This document shows positions 17,740 to 26,127 of a DNA stretch of 64,000 nucleotides, piece by piece. Source of the stretch: Chitinophaga ginsengisegetis (GTDB lineage: Bacteria > Bacteroidota > Bacteroidia > Chitinophagales > Chitinophagaceae); assembly GCF_900168065.1 (NCBI RefSeq), contig NZ_FUZZ01000001.1, positions 124,001-188,000 on the forward strand, written 5' to 3'. A program made the position numbers and the translations under genes. Below the pieces are notes generated by a model. The model worked only from the letters and a program-made list of their open reading frames with translations, did not search any database and was not told where the DNA came from. Position 1 is the first letter of the stretch, and every line of letters begins with the position of its first letter.

Positions 17740-17848
17740 ATTGTTTTTTTTGATGACGCAAAGATGCCCCTAACCTTTTCCCTGAAAATTGATCCACGTC
17801 AAAAAATCAGCAGCGGAATTTCCATCCCCGGTGAAGTCCGGAAGATAT

Positions 17849-17856
17849 TATATTTG
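17849..17856 (+). promoter_or_regulatory. Candidate -7 box for the sodium:solute symporter
   Basis: TATATTTG matches TAnnTTTG, 57 bp ahead of the symporter ATG. A second match (TAAATTTG, 17902-17909) is too close to the ATG to serve. No well-spaced TTG is seen. Confidence 0.4.
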
Positions 17857-17913
17857 CGTTTTCGCTCTTTTGCGCCTTTAGCGGGAAAGTAGTATCTTGA
17901 TTAAATTTGATTT

Positions 17914-19356
17914 ATGTCTCCAGGATTATTATTCTCATTCGTCATTGCCTACTTCGTCATCCTGCTGGTGGTAGCCTGGTATACGGGCCGCAATTCCAAC
18001 AACGACTCCTTTTTCATCGGTAACCGCAACAGTAACTGGATGCTGGTGGCCTTTGGAATGATAGGCACCTCACTGAGCGGGGTTACTTTTGTAAGTGTGC
18101 CCGGCGCCGTTGGGCGCGACGCCTTTTCCTATATGCAGATCACCCTGGGGTATTTTATCGGGTACATTACCATTGCCTATGTATTGATACCGCTTTATTA
18201 CCGGCTGCAATTAACATCTATCTATAATTACCTCGACAGCCGCTTTGGAAGAAGTGCCTATAAAACCGGCGCCTCCTTCTTTATCCTCTCCCGTACGCTG
18301 GGCGCAACCGCAAGACTATACCTGGTAGTGAGGATTTTACAGGATGCCATCCTCTCCAGTTTTGGCGTGCCTTTCTGGCTAACCACCATTATCATCTTAT
18401 TTATGATATTGCTGTACACGTATGAGGGCGGCGTAAAAACAATTGTATATACCGATACCCTGCAAACTACCTGTATGCTGGCCGGACTGGTAATTTGCGT
18501 AGGATATATCCTGCATACCATGAACCTTAGTTTGGGAGAAAGTTTTACGGCCATGGGTGAAAGGGGGCTGACAAAGATCTTTAATACCGATCCGAACGAC
18601 AAGCTCTTTTTCGTAAAACAGATTGTGGCGGGCGCCTTCATCACCATCACTATGACCGGTCTTGACCAGGAGATGATGCAGAAAAACATCTCTGTAAAAA
18701 CTTTAAAAGACTCGAAGAAGAACATGGTGTCGCTGGCTTTTATTATGGTGATCGTTATTGGCCTGTTCCTTTTCCTGGGTGGTTTACTTCATTTATATGG
18801 CGCGCAGCAACAGGTTACTGCCACCGGCGATAAATTATTCCCGGAGCTGGCATTGCATCATATGCCGCCGGTGATTTCCGTGATCTTCATCATTGCGCTT
18901 ATCTCTGCATTGTTTCCCAGTGCCGATGGCGCGATGACAGCCCTCACCTCTTCCCTCTGCATCGACATCCTCGATATGCAAAAACGTACCGACTGGACCG
19001 AAGCAGAAAAGAAAAAATACCGTCAGCGTATTCACCTGATGATGGCATTTATCTTCCTGCTTTTTGTAATGGTATTTGAATGGGTGAATAACCAGAGCAT
19101 GATAGGCGTGATCCTGAAAGTGGCTACTTATACGTATGGACCGCTGCTCGGGCTTTTTGCTTTTGGCATTTTAACCAAACGCAAGGTGCATGATGCACTG
19201 GTGCCGGTGATTTGTGTGGCTGCGCCATTGCTTTGCCTGGTGGTAGATGTGTACCAGACGCACATTTTTGGTAAATTCCAGATAGGGCTGGAACTGTTGA
19301 TCATCAACGGGCTGTTTACTTTCCTGGGATTATTGCTGATTTCCCGTAAAGACTGA
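17914..19356 (+). CDS. Sodium:solute symporter (SSS/SLC5 family)
   Basis: The 480-residue membrane protein has about 13 hydrophobic helices. Family marks are the start FVIAYFVILLVVAWYTGR, FGMIGTSLSGVTFVSVPGAVG in the first discontinuous helix of the LeuT-like fold, YIYNYLDSRFG-type loop (TSIYNYLDSRFG), and LISALFPSADGAMTALTSS in helix 9, the segment that carries sodium ligands. It imports a sugar, amino acid, vitamin or similar solute with Na+; the substrate cannot be read from sequence. It stands alone, convergent with the Kir-type channel gene, with a strong hairpin between the two. Confidence 0.92.
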   Translation: MSPGLLFSFVIAYFVILLVVAWYTGRNSNNDSFFIGNRNSNWMLVAFGMIGTSLSGVTFVSVPGAVGRDAFSYMQITLGYFIGYITIAYVLIPLYYRLQLTSIYNYLDSRFGRSAYKTGASFFILSRTLGATARLYLVVRILQDAILSSFGVPFWLTTIIILFMILLYTYEGGVKTIVYTDTLQTTCMLAGLVICVGYILHTMNLSLGESFTAMGERGLTKIFNTDPNDKLFFVKQIVAGAFITITMTGLDQEMMQKNISVKTLKDSKKNMVSLAFIMVIVIGLFLFLGGLLHLYGAQQQVTATGDKLFPELALHHMPPVISVIFIIALISALFPSADGAMTALTSSLCIDILDMQKRTDWTEAEKKKYRQRIHLMMAFIFLLFVMVFEWVNNQSMIGVILKVATYTYGPLLGLFAFGILTKRKVHDALVPVICVAAPLLCLVVDVYQTHIFGKFQIGLELLIINGLFTFLGLLLISRKD

Positions 19357-19362
19357 CGATAT

Positions 19363-19397
19363 TACCCGGATGCAGTGATCATCACCGCATCCGGGTA
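19363..19397. terminator. Hairpin between two convergent genes
   Basis: TACCCGGATGC (19363-19373) pairs with 19387-19397, and the inner GTGAT / ATCAC extends the stem. There is no T-run on either side, so termination efficiency is uncertain, but the position between convergent genes fits. Confidence 0.6.
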
Positions 19398-19401
19398 TAA
19401 A

Positions 19402-20358
19402 CTATTCTACTGTTTTTGTTTTGTTCAGGTGGTGCAGCTCCAGCACGGTTGTTTTCCCGTTATCGCTTTCCCGGTACATCGGCACAAATTTCCTGTTGTA
19501 AATAATTTCCTGGTAGGTGTAAGAGGTGCGCTGCAATACCGTATTGGAGTACACATCATTAAAGCCCCTTACTGTTACATATAGCTCTGCATCGGCCACT
19601 TCCATGTCCTGCGCCGTGAACCCCAGAAACGGACTGTTTTCATCAATAGGATGTACCACCGTCCAGTTCATAGACAGGGTTTCAATTTTACTTCGCTCCA
19701 ATGCCAGGTTGTAAAACTTATATACCGCCTCCCCGTTTTCCTGCACCTGGAAACCTGTTGTTACCAGTACTTCCACGTTGGTGAGGGTATGATTTTCTTT
19801 GTAAGAAGCAAAGCGGAACATCAGGGCTGTTTTATCCTTGTAAGGGGCAATCAGTGCATGATCACTGAACAACAGGTGTGCGCGTGGTTTTGAAAAGCGG
19901 CCATAGATAAGACCGGTAGCCACCGCAAAAGAGAGGAAGCCCGTCATGGCTTCAATGGCTGCCACGAAGTTTACGCCGTCGCCCACCGGGTTAACGCGGC
20001 CATAACCCACGGTGGTAAAGGTTTCCGTACTGAAAAAGAATACTTCTTTAAATTTTTCCCAGCTGGTTTTACCGATGATTCCCTGAAATCCTTCTGTGCC
20101 TATCCACCAGTAAATGCCTGTATAGAGCAGGTTTATGGAGAAATAAAATAGCAGGATCACCAGGGCGAACTGCCAGGCGGGAACACTTAATAGGGCGTGA
20201 TAAATATTAAAACGTTGCATAAACGAACGTCCTTCGCGGCGTATGTTAAAGCTTCCGTCGCGGTTAATAAACCGGCCGCCATAGCCATTTGCATTGGTAC
20301 CGAAACCGGTGTCGTCGTTTTGCCTGGAAAAAGGGTTTATTCTTTTCAGAAGCGCCAT
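19402..20358 (-). CDS. Inward-rectifier-type (KirBac) potassium channel
   Basis: The 318 residues follow the Kir layout: a cytoplasmic N-terminus with an amphipathic slide helix, outer helix (about 63-83), pore helix and selectivity filter TVGYG at 116-120 (in STETFTTVGYGRVNP), inner helix (about 130-152), and a C-terminal immunoglobulin-like cytoplasmic domain (about 155-310). The filter is canonical for K+. In characterised KirBac proteins gating responds to lipids, pH or ligands through the cytoplasmic domain. The gene is alone, convergent with the sodium symporter, and has no recognisable regulatory partner. Confidence 0.93.
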   Translation of the reverse strand: MALLKRINPFSRQNDDTGFGTNANGYGGRFINRDGSFNIRREGRSFMQRFNIYHALLSVPAWQFALVILLFYFSINLLYTGIYWWIGTEGFQGIIGKTSWEKFKEVFFFSTETFTTVGYGRVNPVGDGVNFVAAIEAMTGFLSFAVATGLIYGRFSKPRAHLLFSDHALIAPYKDKTALMFRFASYKENHTLTNVEVLVTTGFQVQENGEAVYKFYNLALERSKIETLSMNWTVVHPIDENSPFLGFTAQDMEVADAELYVTVRGFNDVYSNTVLQRTSYTYQEIIYNRKFVPMYRESDNGKTTVLELHHLNKTKTVE

Positions 20359-20453
20359 AAATGGATATTTGAGGTGTAAAGCTAAGAAGAAAAGTGAGGA
20401 AAATTATGAATCAGGATGATCGTGTTTGGATGGTGTTAACGGTTGGGGTGTGA

Positions 20454-20491
20454 AAAAAATTGGCTGGCCAACATTCCTGCTAACCAGCCAA
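20454..20491 (-). terminator. Intrinsic terminator of the FrnE-like gene
   Basis: TTGGCTGG (20460-20467) pairs with CCAGCCAA (20484-20491). Read on the minus strand the stem is followed by T7, just beyond the stop codon at 20512. Confidence 0.8.
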
Positions 20492-20511
20492 CTCCCTTAT
20501 AAAAAATCAAA

Positions 20512-21222
20512 CTATTGGCAATCTCCGTCTGGTGTACAAACCTGGCCGGATAAGGTATCGAGTGTATTTACCGGTTGCGTGCTTTTCCATTCTGCAAAGG
20601 CTTGTTCCAGGGTTTGTGTGAATGCTTCTACCGGTTGTGCGCCGGACACGCCGTATTTGCGGTCCAGTACAAAAAACGGTACGCCCCTGATTCCAAGCTG
20701 CTGTGCTTCATCCACATCTTTATTCACTGCCGCTGCCATTTCTGAAGTTTCCAGTACGGCTTCCACAGCGGCTCTATCCAGCCCGATTTCCACGCCCAGT
20801 TCCAGCAGGGTGGCATGATTGCTCACATCCTTACCTTCGGTAAAATAGGCGTAAAACAGGCGTTCTTCTGCGGCGTCGCCGAGGCCCTGTTGTTTGGCCA
20901 GCTGAATGAGGCGGTGGGCGTCAAAAGAATTGGCGATAACGGCTTTATCAAAGTTATAGGTAAGACCAGCTTCGCGGGCAGTTCCTGCCAGTTGGTCGTG
21001 TACGGTTAACGACCATTCGCGCGACTGTCCTTTCATTTCTGCTACATAGTCGTATACGTCCTTTCCGGGCTGGGATTTAAGGGAAGGATTCAGCTGAAAG
21101 CTTTTCCATTCCACGGTAATATCATCTTTCCCCGGAAATTTCTCCAGTGCTGCTTCAAATCTCCGTTTGCCGATATAGCAAAACGGGCACATGATATCTG
21201 ACCATATTTCTACTTTCATCAT
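20512..21222 (-). CDS. DsbA/FrnE-family thiol oxidoreductase
   Basis: The protein has 236 residues from the first of two adjacent ATGs (21222 and 21219); longer in-frame starts would overlap the promoter. It is a thioredoxin fold with the helical insertion of the FrnE/2-hydroxychromene-carboxylate isomerase group. The active-site pair is C12-P-F-C15 in WSDIMCPFCYIGKRRFE, and GVPFFVLDRKYGVSGAQP holds the cis-proline. There is no signal peptide, so it acts in the cytoplasm, probably on disulfides or glutathione-like adducts. It is divergent from an HxlR regulator that may control it, which would fit a thiol- or electrophile-stress response. Confidence 0.92.
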   Translation of the reverse strand: MMKVEIWSDIMCPFCYIGKRRFEAALEKFPGKDDITVEWKSFQLNPSLKSQPGKDVYDYVAEMKGQSREWSLTVHDQLAGTAREAGLTYNFDKAVIANSFDAHRLIQLAKQQGLGDAAEERLFYAYFTEGKDVSNHATLLELGVEIGLDRAAVEAVLETSEMAAAVNKDVDEAQQLGIRGVPFFVLDRKYGVSGAQPVEAFTQTLEQAFAEWKSTQPVNTLDTLSGQVCTPDGDCQ

Positions 21223-21243
21223 TTTTAATTTAGGTTCTACCAA

Positions 21244-21260
21244 CAAAGTTAATATATTTG
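21244..21260. promoter_or_regulatory. Back-to-back -7 boxes for the FrnE-like and HxlR genes
   Basis: TAACTTTG on the minus strand (21244-21251) and TATATTTG on the plus strand (21253-21260) both match TAnnTTTG and are one base apart. They face the FrnE-like gene (21 bp to its ATG) and hxlR (58 bp to its ATG). No ideal TTG is seen for either. Confidence 0.5.
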
Positions 21261-21264
21261 CTAT

Positions 21265-21313
21265 CAAAAAGTAACCAGTTTCCCGAAAGTAAGTGCTTTA
21301 CAAAAGGTAACCA
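21265..21313. promoter_or_regulatory. 13-bp direct repeats, candidate HxlR sites
   Basis: CAAAAAGTAACCA (21265-21277) and CAAAAGGTAACCA (21301-21313) differ at one base and are 36 bp apart. They lie between the divergent -7 boxes and the hxlR ATG, in its leader. A third partial copy (GAAAGTAAG) lies between them. Confidence 0.55.
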
Positions 21314-21318
21314 ACTGT

Positions 21319-21711
21319 ATGCAGATGAAAACAGAAGAACTCACAATTGATTGCGGCCGGCCAGAAACAGAAAACAGCGCTCATACTGATTGCCATAAAG
21401 TAATTATGCCGGTAAGAGATGCGCTGGATGTGATCAGCGGAAAATGGAAACTGCCCATTATTATAGCTGTTTCCCGCGGACATAAACGTTTCCGTGATAT
21501 AGAGCGCAGTATTCCGAAAATAACGTCGAAAGTGCTTTCCAAAGAGCTGAAAGACCTGGAAACGCATAAGCTGGTAAAGCGAACCGTGTATGATACGCAG
21601 CCGGTATCAGTAGAATATACCTTAACGCCTTATGCAGCCACGCTGGACAGTGTAATCATTGCCCTGCAGAAATGGGGCATCCAGCACCGGAAAAAAATAC
21701 TCGGCAAATAA
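21319..21711 (+). CDS. HxlR-family winged-helix regulator
   Basis: The 130 residues contain the HxlR/DUF24 winged helix (about 35-120): VISGKWKLPIIIAVSRGHKRFRDIE, the recognition region ITSKVLSKELKDLE and the wing TQPVSVEYTLTPYA. An N-terminal cysteine (C12 and C25) may be redox-active, as one cysteine is in several members that sense quinones, aldehydes or hypochlorite, but this is inference. The gene is divergent from the FrnE-like oxidoreductase and only 4 bp from the end of the convergent MDR oxidoreductase gene; both are plausible targets. Confidence 0.92.
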   Translation: MQMKTEELTIDCGRPETENSAHTDCHKVIMPVRDALDVISGKWKLPIIIAVSRGHKRFRDIERSIPKITSKVLSKELKDLETHKLVKRTVYDTQPVSVEYTLTPYAATLDSVIIALQKWGIQHRKKILGK

Positions 21712-21715
21712 CTGC

Positions 21716-22642
21716 TTATCCTTCAGATATCTTCAGTACTATTTTCCCTCTTCCGCTACCGCCATGTTTGCTGTACTCTTGCGCCGCGGCGGCTTCCGAC
21801 AGGGAGTGAAACACTTTGCGGACGTAGGGTTGGATCAATCCTTTATCCAGCAGCTTATGCACCTCCTGCATCGATGCCAGCGTTTTGGTACCGCCCCATA
21901 ACGCGCGCACGCCGGCTGCTGCCATCTTTTCAGCGTCAGGCATTTGCACGATACATAGCAATAGTCCTTCCGGTTTGAGCACAGCCAGCGATCTTTCCGT
22001 GACATCTCCCCCAACGGTATCAAATACAATATCCACCGGCGCCACCTGGGTTTCAAAAGGCGCTGCATTATAATCAATCACTTCATTGGCGCCGAGCGAG
22101 GTAACGAAGTCGAGATTCTCTTCACTGGCCGTTGCAATCACGTAGGCGCCGGCATTAAACGCCAGTTGTACGGCAAAATGCCCTACCCCGCCTGCTCCTG
22201 CATGTATGAGGATGCGTTGTCCCTTTACGAGGCCGGCTACATCAAACAGTGCGCCCCAGGCTGTTCTGGCCCCTGCCATTGTAGCGGCTTCTTCAAAAGA
22301 TACGCCGGGTGGTTTGCGGAACAGCAACTCCGCCGTTGAAATAGCGTAGGTGGCATAAGAACCATCTACTGAACCATATACTTCGTCGCCTATTTTCTTG
22401 CCAAATACGCCTTCTCCCACAGCGGTAACAATACCGGAAGCTTCCACACCCGGTATATAAGGCAAAGGATGTTTCATAAAACCCTCCCTTATTTTCCAGT
22501 CGATAGGATTTACGCCACTGGCCACTACTTTAATCAATACCTGGTCTTTTGCCGGCACCGGAACGGGCACTTCCTGCAGTTGCAACTGCTCAGGGCCTCC
22601 ATATGCGTGTACACAAATAGCCGGTATGTGGAGGTTTTTCAT
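21716..22642 (-). CDS. NAD(P)-dependent MDR oxidoreductase, quinone-reductase-like
   Basis: The 308-residue protein has a GroES-like N-terminal domain (ASGVNPIDWKIREG, PGVEASGIVTAVGEGV) and a Rossmann domain with the nucleotide loop HAGAGGVGHFAVQLA and SLGANEVIDYNA. Structural and catalytic zinc cysteines are absent, which places it in the zinc-free quinone oxidoreductase/zeta-crystallin-type group that reduces quinones or enones with NADPH. It is cytoplasmic. The gene stands between the convergent hxlR and the divergent helicase gene, so hxlR could also regulate it, though no matching repeat is seen upstream of it. Confidence 0.92.
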   Translation of the reverse strand: MKNLHIPAICVHAYGGPEQLQLQEVPVPVPAKDQVLIKVVASGVNPIDWKIREGFMKHPLPYIPGVEASGIVTAVGEGVFGKKIGDEVYGSVDGSYATYAISTAELLFRKPPGVSFEEAATMAGARTAWGALFDVAGLVKGQRILIHAGAGGVGHFAVQLAFNAGAYVIATASEENLDFVTSLGANEVIDYNAAPFETQVAPVDIVFDTVGGDVTERSLAVLKPEGLLLCIVQMPDAEKMAAAGVRALWGGTKTLASMQEVHKLLDKGLIQPYVRKVFHSLSEAAAAQEYSKHGGSGRGKIVLKISEG

Positions 22643-22708
22643 AGCTTTTTTTATGCTAATGTATTGAAATAAGAATTACAAAGGACAAATCCATAATTGG
22701 TAATTCTT

Positions 22709-22716
22709 TACCTTTG
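22709..22716 (+). promoter_or_regulatory. Candidate -7 box for the RNA helicase
   Basis: TACCTTTG matches TAnnTTTG, 22 bp ahead of the helicase ATG. A TTG (22697-22699) is nearer than usual. Confidence 0.45.
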
Positions 22717-22738
22717 CCGTTCATATTATAGTAGTATC

Positions 22739-24070
22739 ATGACTTTTGGTGATTTAAACCTGAACACCCCATTATTAAACGCGATAGACGAATTAGGTTA
22801 TAAAAGACCTACCACCATACAACAGCGCGCCTTTTCCGTTATCATGTCCGGACAGGATGTGTGCGGAATTGCGCAAACAGGTACCGGTAAAACCTTCGCT
22901 TACCTGTTGCCCACCTTACGGCAGTTTAAATTTTCGAAAGAGAAATATCCCACGGTGCTGATCATTGTGCCTACCAGGGAGCTGGTAGTACAGGTGGTGG
23001 AAGCCGTTAAAAAGCTCACTACCTACATGAACGTATCGGTGCTGGGCATTTATGGCGGCGTGAATATGAATCCCCAGATGGAGGCCGTGCAGGACAAACT
23101 GGATATCCTGGTGGCTACCCCGGGTCGCCTGTATGACGTTATTCTCAGCGGAGCTTTAAAAGTGAAGCTGGTAAAGCGTTTGATCATTGATGAGGTGGAT
23201 GAAATGCTGAACCTCGGTTTCCGGACGCAGTTAAGAAATATTATGGACCTGCTGCCCCAGAAGCGGCAGAACCTGATGTTTTCTGCTACCATTACGGAAG
23301 ACGTGGAGAAAATGATTGAAACACATTTTAATAACCCGGTAAGAATAGAAGCCGCACCCACCGGTACCCCGCTTGAAAATATCGACCAGATCGTGTACCG
23401 GGTTCCTAACTTTTACACGAAGGTGAACCTGCTGGAAATGCTGATCACGGACGATAAGAGCATGACCAAAACCCTCATTTTCGCCGCCACCAAGCAACTG
23501 GCGGATGATCTGCATGAGCAGCTGGAGAAAGAATTCCCCGGCCAGGTTGGTATCATTCACTCCAACAAGGAACAGAATCATCGTTTTAATACCGTCCGCA
23601 AATTTCAGCAGAACGAATACCGTTTCCTGATTGCCACGGATATCATTGCCCGCGGACTTGATATTGCCGAAGTTACCCATGTGATCAACTTTGATACACC
23701 GGAGGTACCGGAAAACTATATTCACCGTATAGGCAGAACCGGCAGGGCAGATAAAAAAGGTATTTCGATCCTGTTTACCAAAGACGCGGAAACAGAAGAC
23801 CTCGCAAGGATTGAAAGCCTGATGAATTATGCGATCCCCGTGCAGCCATTACCCGAAGACCTGGTAATTTCTGATGTATTAACGGAAGATGAAAAACCGA
23901 AGATACACATGCGGAATACGCTGGTAAAGGCGCCCAAGCGGGAAGATGTAGGCCCGGCCTTTCACCAGAAGCTGGCCAAAAATATGAAGACCAACAAAAA
24001 GGTGACCCACAAAGAAAAGATGATGCTGAAATATGGCAAACCCAAGAAAAGGGGCGCCAAAAAGAAATAG
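22739..24070 (+). CDS. DEAD-box-type ATP-dependent RNA helicase (DEVD variant)
   Basis: The start at 22739 gives 443 residues with the Q-motif region (GYKRPTTIQQRAF) properly placed; an earlier start would add residues overlapping the promoter. Motif I is AQTGTGKT (45-52), Ia PTREL (78-82), II is DEVD (151-154) where most members have DEAD, III SAT (182-184), and VI HRIGRTGR (329-336). The C-terminal tail is lysine-rich, as in RhlE/DeaD-like helicases that work on ribosome assembly or mRNA at low temperature. It is a stand-alone gene ending at a strong hairpin. Confidence 0.95.
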   Translation: MTFGDLNLNTPLLNAIDELGYKRPTTIQQRAFSVIMSGQDVCGIAQTGTGKTFAYLLPTLRQFKFSKEKYPTVLIIVPTRELVVQVVEAVKKLTTYMNVSVLGIYGGVNMNPQMEAVQDKLDILVATPGRLYDVILSGALKVKLVKRLIIDEVDEMLNLGFRTQLRNIMDLLPQKRQNLMFSATITEDVEKMIETHFNNPVRIEAAPTGTPLENIDQIVYRVPNFYTKVNLLEMLITDDKSMTKTLIFAATKQLADDLHEQLEKEFPGQVGIIHSNKEQNHRFNTVRKFQQNEYRFLIATDIIARGLDIAEVTHVINFDTPEVPENYIHRIGRTGRADKKGISILFTKDAETEDLARIESLMNYAIPVQPLPEDLVISDVLTEDEKPKIHMRNTLVKAPKREDVGPAFHQKLAKNMKTNKKVTHKEKMMLKYGKPKKRGAKKK

Positions 24071-24075
24071 TTACT

Positions 24076-24112
24076 GCGGGTTATTTTGTGCAGTCTGCAC
24101 GAAATAACCCGC
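24076..24112 (+). terminator. Long hairpin after the helicase gene
   Basis: GCGGGTTATTT (24076-24086) pairs with 24102-24112; inside it GTGCA / TGCAC continues the stem to a 5-nt tip. No T-run follows, so it may act as a 3' stabilising structure as well as a terminator. Confidence 0.6.
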
Positions 24113-24413
24113 GATTTCCCGCTACCCTTCCCTGTTTTCAAACACCTGAGACAGCTTCTAGAAATAATGGAATAACAATTCATTAACAAACTTTACTTCT
24201 TATTACAAATCCGGCCATCCCCCCTGATCGAATATATTCTGTAGTGTGCATGTTATTGTATTAAAATCAGTTGTTTTACGGGTAGTTTTTCCTCATTGCT
24301 TAAAATAGCCATGCTGTTTCTGCCTGTCTGACGTATTTTCCTTTACCGCGTATCAGTAACCATTTGACAACAGCAGCCGGCACCGGGCCTGCGATTATCA
24401 ACTAAATCCCAGC
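24113..24413. other. Gap ahead of the ECF sigma gene, no gene seen
   Basis: About 300 bp without a coding frame that I can support. It presumably holds the sigma promoter, but no TAnnTTTG box is present on the plus strand, so the promoter may be of another class. Confidence 0.5.
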
Positions 24414-24971
24414 ATGAGTGCATCTATCAACGATATAGAATTGCTTGCACAACTGAAATCGGGCAGTGTTTCCGCTTTCCAATATTTCTATGAGAGCTAC
24501 CGTCAATGGCTGTACGTGACTGCATATACTATTCTAAAAAACGAAACAGAGGCCCAGGAGCTTGTCCAGGACTTTTTTGTCGATTTCTGGCAAAAGGACC
24601 TGAGTGCGCGGATTGACCTGAGTACTACCAGTTCTCTCAAAAATTTTCTCTTTGTCAGCGTCCGGAACCGCTGTTTAAATAAAATTGCCAAAGATGCCAC
24701 GCGGAACAAAAGGTTAAAGGATATCATGCTGCCTGAAACCTACACCATGCCTCAAAGCAGGTTAGAAACCAACGAGCTGAAAGAGCAGCTGGAAACCGCT
24801 ATCAGTCAGCTCCCGGAACGCCAGTCGGTGGCATTCCGGCTGGCTTACCAGGAACACAAAACGCGAAAAGAAATAGCAGCCTTCATGGACACCAGTGAAG
24901 AAACTGTAAAAAAACAGGTAGCCAACGCGCTGAAAACTTTAAGGGCATCTTTAAAAAAAATCCTTTTTTAA
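24414..24971 (+). CDS. ECF-type RNA polymerase sigma factor
   Basis: The 185 residues match a Bacteroidota FecI-like sigma-70 factor. Region 2 (about 15-95) includes YRQWLYVTAYTILKNETEAQ and the -10-recognition helix QDFFVDFWQKD; region 4 (about 125-180) includes ETAISQLPERQSVAFRLAYQ and the helix-turn-helix KTRKEIAAFMDTSEETVKKQ. The factor directs polymerase to specific promoters when freed from its anti-sigma factor. The FecR gene follows on the same strand after about 35 bp. In Bacteroidota such pairs usually answer to a TonB-dependent receptor with an STN domain, but none follows here. Confidence 0.95.
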   Translation: MSASINDIELLAQLKSGSVSAFQYFYESYRQWLYVTAYTILKNETEAQELVQDFFVDFWQKDLSARIDLSTTSSLKNFLFVSVRNRCLNKIAKDATRNKRLKDIMLPETYTMPQSRLETNELKEQLETAISQLPERQSVAFRLAYQEHKTRKEIAAFMDTSEETVKKQVANALKTLRASLKKILF

Positions 24972-25007
24972 TACCCCGCCCGATTAAATAAACGGTTAAT
25001 AGTGTAC

Positions 25008-26102
25008 ATGAACAGCGCAGAAGAAATATACAGGCTAATGACTGAAAAGCTTGCGGGAAGAATTTCCGCAGCAGATGACCAATTGCTGGAGGAACTGATT
25101 GAAGAAGATGAAGTAGTAAGGGAGAAGTGGGAAAAACTTTCCATGATGCAGATCCCGCCCCCTCCTGCCCCGTGGCTGGAGGTGATTGATTTTAAGCAGA
25201 AGAGGCCGCTGTACCGCATATTACTTCCCTGGGCCGCTGCAGCTGCGGTGATTGCCATTATTGCATTTTCCGCGTGGAAGTGGGACTTTTTCGCCAGTCC
25301 CAAACCTGCACCGGTGGCTGCCATCAATAAAGATGTACTGCTGGAAATCACCGGCCAGCCTACCATTAACCTGACGCAGACAGCCGGCAGTGTTACCATT
25401 GGCGGCAAACCCATTCCCAATAAAAACAATACGCTGTATCTCAACGCAGCAGACGATCTTCCGCAAGGGATCCACGCATTGATAGTACCGCACGGGAAAA
25501 GCTATGAAGTAGCCCTCCCTGATGGTTCCGTTATTACGCTCAATGCTGCCACTACGATGGAATTCCCGGCTACCTTCAAAGGCGCCACCAGGGAAATCAC
25601 GCTTAACGGGGAAGCTTATCTGAATATCGCCCGGCGCGCCGGTAAACCATTCCTCGTACACCTGCCCAACAGCACCGTGGAAGTATTGGGTACCAGCTTT
25701 AATATCAACAGCTACGACAGCGGCCTGGTGAAAGTATCCCTGGTAGAAGGAAAGGTGCGGATGAAGGCCGGCAAAAAAACAGTTACCATGAAACCCGGAC
25801 AGCAGGCCATCTTCAACAAAGAAGCCGCTACCCTTGATACACAACCTTTTAATGCAACCGTGGAACTGGGCTGGCAGAAAGGACTCTACTGCTTTTCTGA
25901 TACCCACCTGGATGAAATATGTAATGCCATTTTCCGGTGGTATGGCGTCCGCGCTTCACTGGATCACCCTGACCTTGCCAGCAGAACCTTCACCGGTCTG
26001 CTGGATAAAAGTACACCTATGAGCTTCTTCCTGGAAGGGATAAAAGCTACCACAGGTACTGATTATTATTTTACCGCAGATAGTACACTGCATTTCAAAT
26101 AA
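25008..26102 (+). CDS. FecR-family anti-sigma factor
   Basis: This 364-residue inner-membrane protein regulates the ECF sigma factor encoded directly upstream. The N-terminal cytoplasmic part (1-70) binds sigma. A single membrane helix follows (about 66-90, ILLPWAAAAAVIAIIAFSAW). The periplasmic FecR domain (about 150-245) includes YEVALPDGSVITLNAATTMEF and NSTVEVLGTSFNINSYD, and the C-terminal DUF4974-type domain (about 295-364) begins CFSDTHLDEICNAIFRWYGV and would contact an STN domain of a receptor. I chose the ATG at 25008 over a GTG two codons earlier. An AraC-like gene follows after 25 bp. Confidence 0.94.
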   Translation: MNSAEEIYRLMTEKLAGRISAADDQLLEELIEEDEVVREKWEKLSMMQIPPPPAPWLEVIDFKQKRPLYRILLPWAAAAAVIAIIAFSAWKWDFFASPKPAPVAAINKDVLLEITGQPTINLTQTAGSVTIGGKPIPNKNNTLYLNAADDLPQGIHALIVPHGKSYEVALPDGSVITLNAATTMEFPATFKGATREITLNGEAYLNIARRAGKPFLVHLPNSTVEVLGTSFNINSYDSGLVKVSLVEGKVRMKAGKKTVTMKPGQQAIFNKEAATLDTQPFNATVELGWQKGLYCFSDTHLDEICNAIFRWYGVRASLDHPDLASRTFTGLLDKSTPMSFFLEGIKATTGTDYYFTADSTLHFK

Positions 26103-26127
26103 TAGGCAATATCAAAGGAAAATAACC

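Noticed and set aside
25221..25907. A 228-codon open frame on the minus strand inside the fecR gene.
   Set aside because: The plus-strand FecR protein shows full domain homology; the opposite frame has none.
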